The position numbers were made by a program, and so were the translations under genes. From Clostridium sp. UBA6758 (GTDB taxonomy: Bacteria; Bacillota; Clostridia; Clostridiales; Clostridiaceae), in contig DKGY01000091.1 in the NCBI GenBank assembly GCA_002453475.1, positions 17,770 through 25,348 of the forward strand: DNA of 7,579 nucleotides, read 5' to 3'. Under the pieces are notes generated by a model, which was given only the letters and a program-made list of their open reading frames with translations, did no database searches and had not been told where the DNA came from. Positions 1-5,573 of the stretch are shown piece after piece. The number at the start of each line of letters is the position of its first letter. The stretch's first letter is position 1.

Positions 1-7
1 ATAACAC

Positions 8-41
8 AAAATAGACGAGCATTCCGGCTTATTTATTTTTT
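8..41. terminator. Possible imperfect terminator hairpin near the left edge
   Basis: On the plus strand, positions 8-20 can pair with 27-39 around a six-base loop, with one C-A mismatch and two G-T wobbles, and a T-run at 36-41 overlaps the 3' arm. This could terminate a convergent plus-strand gene lying beyond the left edge, or act as a backup for the importer operon. Only four pairs at the top of the stem (G17-T30 to C20-G27) are uninterrupted, one of them a wobble, so the assignment is weak. Confidence 0.25.
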
Positions 42-67
42 GAAAATGCCTAAATTAATTTCAACTA

Positions 68-105
68 TAGACCTTGCACAAAGCTGTACAAGGTCTACAT
101 TTTTT
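68..105. terminator. Terminator hairpin at the end of the importer operon
   Basis: TAGACCTTG (68-76) pairs perfectly with CAAGGTCTA (89-97). An inner ACA/TGT stem (78-80 with 85-87) sits after a single mismatch and closes the AAGC loop. Six T residues (100-105) follow on the plus strand, so the element is strongest as a plus-strand terminator for a convergent neighbour outside the window. On the minus strand the stem begins 9 nt after the stop codon of the binding-protein gene, with an A-tract before it but only a broken T-rich stretch after it. It therefore probably works in both directions, less efficiently on the minus strand. Confidence 0.7.
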
Positions 106-106
106 A

Positions 107-1093
107 TTAGTCTATATTACCTGCTTTTTTATGAATTTCTATAAACTCATCAGCGTTATCCTTTGTGATTAATGGACAATCTACCATTATAGTATCACGC
201 TCTACTTTACCAGTCATAACATCATATGTTAGCTTAACAGCTTTTTCTGCAAGCTCGTAAGCACTTTGAAGAGTAGTTGATGTCATTTCACCATTTTTTA
301 TAGCTAAGCAAGCTTCAGCTGTTCCATCAACACCATAAGATAATATATTTGTCTTTCCAGCTGCTTTAGCTGCTTCAAGAGCTCCTACACACATGTTATC
401 ATTCATAGATATTATTGCATCAATTTCTCCATGAGTTTGAATCCAGTCTTCCATTAATCTCATTGCTTCATCTTTGTTCCAGTTTGCAATTTGCTCATCT
501 AAGATTTTAACGTCTGGTCTCTTAGCAAAGAACTCTTTTTCCCATCCTTCACGTCTCTTATCAGAATGCATGTTACCTGCTGGTCCCATAAGAACTACAA
601 CTTTTCCATTTTTAGGGACTTGTTCTAAAGCTAGTTTTGCATTTTTAGCAGCTTGATCAACTGGATCTGCATCTACTGCAGCTGCTCTATCATTATCATT
701 AATACGGTTATTTACTGTAATAACCTTAACCCCTTTATCCATAGCTGCCATAGCTGGTGCTACTTGTGCTTCAGAATCAAATGGTTGAAGAAGAATCGCA
801 TCATATTGTTTTGTAACTGCATTCTCAATATGAGATGCTATAACTTCATTCTTACTATCTCCATCAAATATATCTACCTGTACGTCCTTATAGTTTGCAG
901 CTACTTCATCCTTTACTGCATTTGCAAGCCAGGCAGCAAAAGAATCTCCTTGTGCTCTTGCAATATATGCAACCTTATAAGTCTTTTCACCATCTGCAGC
1001 TGACTCTTTCTTTGTAGTATTAGAACATCCTACCGTAAGTGATAGTGCCAATATTGATGACATGGCTAAAGCTAATATTTTTTTTGTTTTCAT
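107..1093 (-). CDS. Sugar ABC transporter substrate-binding lipoprotein (RbsB/MglB-like)
   Basis: This is a 328-residue extracellular binding protein that captures a sugar and delivers it to the permease and ATPase encoded just upstream. The N-terminus is a lipoprotein signal: KTKK, a hydrophobic stretch to about residue 20, then a lipobox LTVGC with Cys23 as the predicted lipidation and anchoring site. The rest matches a periplasmic-binding-protein type 1 fold (Peripla_BP_4-like). It begins KVAYIARAQGDSF, has AMDKGVKVITVNNR at about 115-130, the segment GPAGNMHSDKRREGW at 170-184, ISMNDNMCVGALEAAKAAG at 228-246, and YGVDG at 253-257. Length is normal for the family. The ATG start has AGGGGGAG nine bases upstream. 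It is the last gene of the operon, after a 68-nt gap. The gene looks less AT-rich than the regulators, as expected for high expression. The ligand (ribose, galactose, xylose, inositol or other) cannot be decided from these motifs. Confidence 0.93.
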   Translation of the reverse strand: MKTKKILALAMSSILALSLTVGCSNTTKKESAADGEKTYKVAYIARAQGDSFAAWLANAVKDEVAANYKDVQVDIFDGDSKNEVIASHIENAVTKQYDAILLQPFDSEAQVAPAMAAMDKGVKVITVNNRINDNDRAAAVDADPVDQAAKNAKLALEQVPKNGKVVVLMGPAGNMHSDKRREGWEKEFFAKRPDVKILDEQIANWNKDEAMRLMEDWIQTHGEIDAIISMNDNMCVGALEAAKAAGKTNILSYGVDGTAEACLAIKNGEMTSTTLQSAYELAEKAVKLTYDVMTGKVERDTIMVDCPLITKDNADEFIEIHKKAGNID

Positions 1094-1161
1094 AGCAATT
1101 GTCTCCCCCTAATAATATTATTTTTGATTTTATTTTAATTTTTACTTTAACTTGATTTAGA
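1094..1161 (-). other. A-rich intercistronic gap before the binding-protein gene
   Basis: These 68 nt separate the permease stop from the binding-protein start and are the longest gap inside the importer operon. They contain the Shine-Dalgarno sequence AGGGGGAG, an A-rich leader and a short AT-only palindrome (AATAATATTATT, 1111-1122). I see no convincing promoter or terminator. Binding proteins are usually needed in excess over their membrane partners, so RNA processing or an independent start here is possible, but nothing in the sequence proves it. Confidence 0.4.
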
Positions 1162-2187
1162 TTAAACAGAAGTTGCTTTGCTTTCTACTACGTTTTTACC
1201 TTTGGTTTTATCATCAATACTGCCTAGTTTTCTGCTTTCTCTTTTGTTTTTAGATTTTATATCGTAAATTACTGCAAAAGCAATAATTACTCCCTTTACT
1301 ACTTGTTGCATATAAGATTGTATTCCTACTAGGTTCATTATATTGTTTAAGAATCCCATAATGAATGCCCCTGCAAGAGTTCCACCTGCAGTTCCAATTC
1401 CCCCAGTGAAGCTTGTTCCACCAATTATTGCAGCTGTCATTCCTTCAAATTCTGCTCCGATACCTGCATTAGGAAGTCCAGCGTTAACACGAGACATAAA
1501 TAACACTCCTGCAATTCCAACAAATATACCATTTATAAGATAAGCTTTCATCTTAGTTTTATTTACATCTATTCCTGAAGCTCTTGAAGCCTCTTCACTA
1601 CCACCTACAGCATAAACACATCTACCTAGCTTTGTATGTTTTAAAATGTACCAAGTTAAAAGAGTAATTCCAGCCATGAATATTACAGGAATCGGAATAA
1701 ACCCTATAGAATTTTGTCCTAGGACAATAAAGTCTCCTATTTGATAAATATTTTGTCCATTAGTAAATAAAAGAGCTGCACCTCTTGCTACAGTTTGCAT
1801 AGCTAATGTGGCAATAAATGGAGGTGCTTTAAACTTAGTTACCATTATCCCATTAATAAAGTTACAAAGAACACCTACAAGTACTCCAACTAGCACTGCT
1901 ATTTCTAAAGAACCCGTAGCCTTAAAAGCAGCAACGGAAAGCAAACCTGACAAAGCCAGAACTGAACCTGCTGATAAATCTATAAGACCACATATAATTA
2001 GAATTGTTTCACCAAAAGCAATAATAGTTGTTATAGATATTTGTCTTGATATATTTGTTAAGTTTTCTGTTGATAAAAATACAGGACTGATTAAAGAACA
2101 TGCCATAAACATAGCAAGTAATACAATGTAAATACTATATTTACTTGAGGTTCTTGACCATTTATGTCTAACATCTATCATCTTCAT
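1162..2187 (-). CDS. Sugar ABC transporter permease (RbsC/MglC/XylH-like, BPD_transp_2)
   Basis: This 341-residue polytopic membrane protein forms the translocation channel of a CUT2 sugar importer, probably as a homodimer. After a short cytoplasmic N-terminus, hydrophobic segments run from about residue 18 to 308. Family hallmarks are CGLIDLSAGSVLALSG (66-81), the cytoplasmic coupling loop around GSEEASRASGIDVNKTKMKAY (196-216), GGTSFTGGIGTAGGTLAGA (256-274) and MQQVVKGVIIAFAVIYD (293-309). A charged tail of about 30 residues follows. Only 4 nt separate it from the ATPase stop, and its Shine-Dalgarno GGGGGG lies inside the last codons of the ATPase gene, so translation is probably coupled. 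The ATG at 2187 sits 9 nt after GGGGGG. A second ATG at 2179-2181 lies 6 nt after AGAAGG and is an alternative start two codons in. The family is clear; the substrate is not. Confidence 0.95.
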   Translation of the reverse strand: MKMIDVRHKWSRTSSKYSIYIVLLAMFMACSLISPVFLSTENLTNISRQISITTIIAFGETILIICGLIDLSAGSVLALSGLLSVAAFKATGSLEIAVLVGVLVGVLCNFINGIMVTKFKAPPFIATLAMQTVARGAALLFTNGQNIYQIGDFIVLGQNSIGFIPIPVIFMAGITLLTWYILKHTKLGRCVYAVGGSEEASRASGIDVNKTKMKAYLINGIFVGIAGVLFMSRVNAGLPNAGIGAEFEGMTAAIIGGTSFTGGIGTAGGTLAGAFIMGFLNNIMNLVGIQSYMQQVVKGVIIAFAVIYDIKSKNKRESRKLGSIDDKTKGKNVVESKATSV

Positions 2188-2191
2188 CCTT

Positions 2192-3688
2192 CTATTCCCC
2201 CCTTGTAGCTAATTTCATAATAGCTTCTTGTGTTGCGTTTTCTCTATCTATTTCTCCAGTTATTTTTCCAGATGCCATAACATAGATTCTATCGCACATA
2301 CCTATAAGTTCTGGCAATTCGGAACTTATTATTAATACTGCTCTGTTTTCTTTTGCAAGTTCTGTTATTAATTTATATATTTCGTACTTTGCTCCTACAT
2401 CGATTCCTCTTGTTGGCTCATCAAGTATAAGAACATCTGGATTTCTAAGCATCCACTTTGCAAATATTACCTTTTGCTGATTTCCTCCACTTAGAGAATC
2501 AATGGAGGTTTCTAAATTAGGACTTTTAACCTTCATTCTTTCACATATATTTGATACACTACTAATCTCTTTTTTACTATGGAGATGACCCTTATAAAAG
2601 AATTTCTCTAAATTAGATATGGATACATTTTCAGTTATACTTCTAATTCCTACAATTCCATATCTCTTACGATCTTCTGACAGCATAACAATGCCATTAT
2701 TAATACTATCTTTTACATTTTTAATTTTTACTTCCTTACCCTTGATTTTAATCTCACCTGAAAGGTATGGATCTAGTCCAAATATTGTTCTAGCTACTTC
2801 ACTTCTACCTGCTCCCATAAGACCTGCGAAACCTACAATTTCTCCTCTTTTTACATGGAAATTGATATCATCAAAGTGCTTACCATCAGCTAATCCTTTA
2901 ACCTCTAACATGGTTTCTCCAATTTTAATATCTTCCTTAGGGTAAGCATTAGTAATTTTACGACCTACCATAAGAGAAATAACCTTGTCTATATCTAGTT
3001 CACTGGCTGGCTTAGTATCAATAACAACTCCATCTCTTATAACTGTTATTTCATCAGCTATTTTAAAGATTTCTTCCATCTTATGGGATATGTATATTAT
3101 ACTAACACCTTTACTTTTTAACTCAGCAATTTTTTCAAATAGGACTCCTACCTCTTTTCTAGTAATTGCAGATGTAGGCTCATCCATAATAATAACCTCT
3201 GAATTATAAGACATAGCCTTTAGTATCTCTAGCATCTGTATATCTGACACTGTAAGATCTTTAAACTGAGTTGTTGGAGAATAGGGTAAATTTTCTTGTT
3301 TTAGAAGTTCTTCTGTATCTTTTCTAATCTTCTTCCAATTGATTTTCCCTAGTTTATTTACTGGCTCTCTTCCCAAAAATATACTTTCTTCTATGGTGAT
3401 TTCAGGTATATAATTTAACTCTTGAAATATCATAGAAATACCATGTTTACGAGCTTCAATAGGATTCTGTATCTTAACTTCTTTACCATCTATATGAATG
3501 CTTCCACCATCAGGCTGGTATATTCCATTTATTATCTTCATAAGTGTAGATTTTCCTGCTCCATTTTCTCCACAAAGCACATGAACTGTTCCCTTTTTAA
3601 CGGAAAAACTTACATTAGCTAATGCAGTTACCCCTGGGAAAAATTTTTGTATACCTTTTAATTCTAGCTTTGGTATATTGCTCTCCAC
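2192..3688 (-). CDS. Sugar ABC transporter ATP-binding protein, duplicated NBD (RbsA/MglA/XylG-like)
   Basis: This 498-residue cytoplasmic ATPase powers sugar import and contains two fused nucleotide-binding domains, the standard CUT2 architecture and length. Domain 1 has Walker A GENGAGKST (40-48), Q-loop Gln89, a degenerate signature LTVSDIQ (145-151), Walker B with VIIMDEPTSA (165-174) and a switch His202. Domain 2 has the family's degenerate Walker A, GLMGAGRSEV (289-298), with Arg in place of the catalytic Lys. It also has a canonical signature LSGGNQQKV (399-407), Walker B LILDEPTRGIDVGAK (420-434) and SSELPE where the switch His would be. This asymmetry is normal for RbsA/MglA proteins. 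The start codon is GTG at 3688, placed 6 nt after AAGGGGGG. It is the first gene of the importer operon, behind the candidate regulated promoter. Confidence 0.96.
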   Translation of the reverse strand: MESNIPKLELKGIQKFFPGVTALANVSFSVKKGTVHVLCGENGAGKSTLMKIINGIYQPDGGSIHIDGKEVKIQNPIEARKHGISMIFQELNYIPEITIEESIFLGREPVNKLGKINWKKIRKDTEELLKQENLPYSPTTQFKDLTVSDIQMLEILKAMSYNSEVIIMDEPTSAITRKEVGVLFEKIAELKSKGVSIIYISHKMEEIFKIADEITVIRDGVVIDTKPASELDIDKVISLMVGRKITNAYPKEDIKIGETMLEVKGLADGKHFDDINFHVKRGEIVGFAGLMGAGRSEVARTIFGLDPYLSGEIKIKGKEVKIKNVKDSINNGIVMLSEDRKRYGIVGIRSITENVSISNLEKFFYKGHLHSKKEISSVSNICERMKVKSPNLETSIDSLSGGNQQKVIFAKWMLRNPDVLILDEPTRGIDVGAKYEIYKLITELAKENRAVLIISSELPELIGMCDRIYVMASGKITGEIDRENATQEAIMKLATRGE

Positions 3689-3694
3689 CTTTAT

Positions 3695-3702
3695 CCCCCC
3701 TT
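3695..3702 (-). promoter_or_regulatory. Ribosome binding site AAGGGGGG fixing the GTG start of the ATPase gene
   Basis: On the minus strand AAGGGGGG is followed by six bases (ATAAAG) and then GTG, an optimal distance. This supports the GTG at 3686-3688 as start; no in-frame ATG is as well placed. The 12-nt block TACAAGGGGGGA recurs exactly in front of the permease gene (2196-2207). Confidence 0.75.
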
Positions 3703-3731
3703 GTAAACTTTTAATTTCAATCTATGGCTTA

Positions 3732-3760
3732 ATTATAATAAAAAAGTTATTAACCCATAA
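3732..3760 (-). promoter_or_regulatory. Candidate activator-dependent promoter of the importer operon
   Basis: A perfect -10 hexamer TATAAT occurs on the minus strand at 3737-3732. Seventeen bases upstream, the -35 position (3760-3755) reads TTATGG, which matches TTGACA at only its first two bases. A consensus -10 with no -35 is typical of promoters that need an activator. Transcription would start near 3725, giving a leader of roughly 35-40 nt before the GTG. That is too short for a riboswitch. The region contains no CG dinucleotide, so no canonical CcpA cre site is present. Confidence 0.55.
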
Positions 3761-3778
3761 TGGAAAATAACCTTGGTT

Positions 3779-3786
3779 TTGTGTAA
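3779..3786 (-). promoter_or_regulatory. Promoter-proximal copy of the operator motif (TTGTGTAA)
   Basis: TTGTGTAA on the plus strand (TTACACAA on the minus strand) is identical to the cores at 3839 and 3860. The flank continues to match the longer repeat unit at several positions (ATT at 3789-3791, for example). It lies 18 bp upstream of the -35 position, where an AraC-type activator could contact RNA polymerase. A much weaker match starts 21 bp closer to the promoter, at 3758, overlapping the -35 position. Assignment as an operator half-site is an inference. Confidence 0.5.
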
Positions 3787-3806
3787 ATTATTCTTACCTA
3801 ATTTTT

Positions 3807-3822
3807 CACAAAGTTTTTTGTG
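3807..3822. repeat. Inverted repeat CACAAA-N4-TTTGTG
   Basis: CACAAA (3807-3812) and TTTGTG (3817-3822) are perfect inverted arms separated by four bases. The right arm is part of the direct repeat beginning at 3818. The left arm belongs to an inverted copy of the same motif (TTTCACAA at 3804-3811, one mismatch from the reverse complement of TTGTGTAA). It may be an extra regulator contact rather than a terminator, as no T-run follows the stem on the minus strand. Confidence 0.4.
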
Positions 3823-3880
3823 CAATATATTAATTTTTTTGTGTAATATATTAATATAGTTGTGTAACATATTTATATAT
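3818..3880 (-). repeat. Three 21-bp phased direct repeats, candidate response-regulator operator
   Basis: Three tandem units begin at 3818, 3839 and 3860, each exactly 21 bp long. On the plus strand all start TTGTGYAA and continue into a shared AT-rich part: TATATTAAT in the first two units, CATATTTAT in the third. By eye, units 1 and 2 agree at 17 of 21 positions and units 2 and 3 at 18 of 21. A decayed fourth copy may begin at 3880. AraC half-sites are known to be direct repeats 21 bp apart, and the neighbouring response regulator has an AraC-type DNA-binding domain, so this is the natural candidate binding site. The repeats are directly visible; the bound protein is inferred. Confidence 0.7.
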
Positions 3881-3916
3881 TTTTCAACATTTTTCTCACC
3901 AATACTAATATTTTAT

Positions 3917-3952
3917 AAAAAAAATACTACTTAACATGGTTAAATAGTATTT
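3917..3952 (-). terminator. Rho-independent terminator of the sensory operon
   Basis: On the minus strand, 17 nt after the response-regulator stop codon, an eight-pair stem (AAATACTA with TAGTATTT) is extended by a G-T wobble and five more pairs (TTAAC with GTTAA) around a three-base loop CAT. A run of eight T residues (3924-3917) forms the end of the stem and the tail. It separates the sensory operon from the importer operon, so the importer needs its own promoter. Confidence 0.85.
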
Positions 3953-3968
3953 ATGTGCTATACTTTAT

Positions 3969-5573
3969 TTATTTTTGTATGCTATCTTTGTATTGACCTA
4001 CAGTTAATCCTGTTACCTTTTTAAAAGTCTTATAAAAATACTGTTGATCTGTAAATCCTACCCTTTGATAAATCACTTTCATACTATCTTCACCTTTAAT
4101 AATCATTTCCTTTGCCTTATCTATACGAAGATTGATAATATAAGAAGAAATATTTATCCCTGTCTCCTTTTTAAATAAAAATGATATATATTGTTTAGAT
4201 AGATTAATATGAACAGCTATATCTTCTAATGTAACTTTACTTGAATAATTTTTCTCAATATACTCAACAACTTTATTTATTATATATTTAGAGTTCTGAT
4301 CATCCCTTATTCGTAAAACTAACTGAGATATCTCATCTATAAACTTACACATTAATTCTGATATAAACATAATTTTAGTAGAATCCATAATTTTATTGTA
4401 ATACCCCTGATATAAAGTCTCATAATCATTTCCTTCAAAGTACTCCTCATACTTCTCTAGTATACTAACAACAATATTGCAGTACATAAGCTTACATGTT
4501 AACTCTGATATTTTACAACTTTTTATTTCCTTCTCTATATAAAGAATATAATTTTTGCCTTCCTCTATGCTTCCTTCTTCTATAAAATTTATAAGAACAC
4601 CCTTGGAATGCTTTTCGAATTTCAACATATTTATATCCTTAAGTTCTCTATTTGCCCTTGTTTCTAATGTAGAACTTAAAGGTAAATAGAATATGTCTTT
4701 ACTTCTTTCCACAGATTCCTTAAATTTATTTGGAAATTCCCTAAGATTATCAAATATAGGTGTATAGATTACATCTAACTTAATATTAAAGTATTGAATT
4801 ACAGTGGCTTTTATATATTTAATTACCTCCTGTACCTCACTATTTTTAATATCTTCCTTGGAAATGAAATATAAAAACCCATCTCCCTGTCCCTTTACAA
4901 GACATTGTATTTTCTCTTTAGAAAATATCCATGTTATAATCTCTATCATAGCATTTTTCACATTTTTACTTTCTTTTCCTTCAATAGAAATAGCTATATC
5001 CGTTGATTCAGGAAACAAACCTAAAATAGAATATTTCCCTCCATTAATATTAAAATCCACCTGTTTAAACCCCTCAAGGTCTATCTCTTCAAAGGAACTT
5101 GAACCATCTATAAGATACTCTATAAGCTGATTTTTAGTCTTCATTAAAGTTTCACTAGCCTTATCCTTACCTAACTCTCCATTATCCATATCATCTAAAT
5201 TTCTCTTTACCTCTAGCATGGTACTTATTAGTTCCTCATCCTCTACCTCTGACTTAAGAATATAATTATTAGCTCCGCACTTTAATGCTTGTCTTACATT
5301 TGTAAAATCATCATAGCAGGTCAACACAAGTATTTGAGTTAAGCTATCTTCTTTCCTTACTTCTTTGGTTAACCATAAGCCATCCTTCTTAGGCATTTTT
5401 ATATCTGTTATAATCACATCTGGGTTATATAGCTTATACATCTCATATGCCTTTTCACCATTTGGAGCCTCACCTATAACTGTAAAGCCTATGCTATTCC
5501 AATCTATTGTGGATTTTAACCCTACTCTCACAAGAACCTCATCATCTACAATTAAAACCTTATATACTTTCAT
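3969..5573 (-). CDS. Two-component response regulator, REC plus AraC-type HTH (YesN-like)
   Basis: This cytoplasmic transcription regulator (534 residues from the chosen start) is presumably phosphorylated by the kinase encoded just upstream. The N-terminal receiver domain (about 1-125) has the acidic pair Asp10-Asp11 in VLIVDDE, phospho-acceptor Asp57 in VIITDIKMP, switch Thr85 in LVLTCYDDF and Lys107 in NYILKSE. A poorly conserved middle region (about 130-425) is usual for YesN-type regulators of this size. The C-terminus (about 433-531) holds two AraC-family helix-turn-helix motifs, VTLEDIAVHINLSKQYISFLF and MKVIYQRVGFTDQQYFYKTF followed by KKVTGLTVGQYK. The gene overlaps the kinase gene by 14 nt. 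The ATG at 5573 is preferred over the adjoining GTG at 5576, because GAGG directly abuts the GTG. A terminator follows the stop. The likely target is the importer promoter at 3732-3880; this is inferred. Confidence 0.93.
   Translation of the reverse strand: MKVYKVLIVDDEVLVRVGLKSTIDWNSIGFTVIGEAPNGEKAYEMYKLYNPDVIITDIKMPKKDGLWLTKEVRKEDSLTQILVLTCYDDFTNVRQALKCGANNYILKSEVEDEELISTMLEVKRNLDDMDNGELGKDKASETLMKTKNQLIEYLIDGSSSFEEIDLEGFKQVDFNINGGKYSILGLFPESTDIAISIEGKESKNVKNAMIEIITWIFSKEKIQCLVKGQGDGFLYFISKEDIKNSEVQEVIKYIKATVIQYFNIKLDVIYTPIFDNLREFPNKFKESVERSKDIFYLPLSSTLETRANRELKDINMLKFEKHSKGVLINFIEEGSIEEGKNYILYIEKEIKSCKISELTCKLMYCNIVVSILEKYEEYFEGNDYETLYQGYYNKIMDSTKIMFISELMCKFIDEISQLVLRIRDDQNSKYIINKVVEYIEKNYSSKVTLEDIAVHINLSKQYISFLFKKETGINISSYIINLRIDKAKEMIIKGEDSMKVIYQRVGFTDQQYFYKTFKKVTGLTVGQYKDSIQK

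Noticed and set aside
1111..1122. Palindrome AATAATATTATT between the permease and binding-protein genes
   Set aside because: It consists only of A and T, has no loop and no following T-run in the minus direction, so it is unlikely to be a terminator or a specific operator.
2787..2824. Loss of the catalytic Walker A Lys (GLMGAGRSEV) and of the switch His in the second ATPase domain
   Set aside because: This asymmetry is the normal state of RbsA/MglA/XylG proteins, so it is not evidence of inactivation.
3847..3858. Perfect palindrome TATATTAATATA
   Set aside because: It is an AT-only by-product of the repeat unit in AT-rich DNA; the 21-bp direct-repeat register explains it better than a separate dimer site.
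3689..3968. CcpA cre site or riboswitch in the importer leader
   Set aside because: The interval contains no CG dinucleotide, which the cre core requires, and the predicted leader of 35-40 nt has no room for a riboswitch aptamer.
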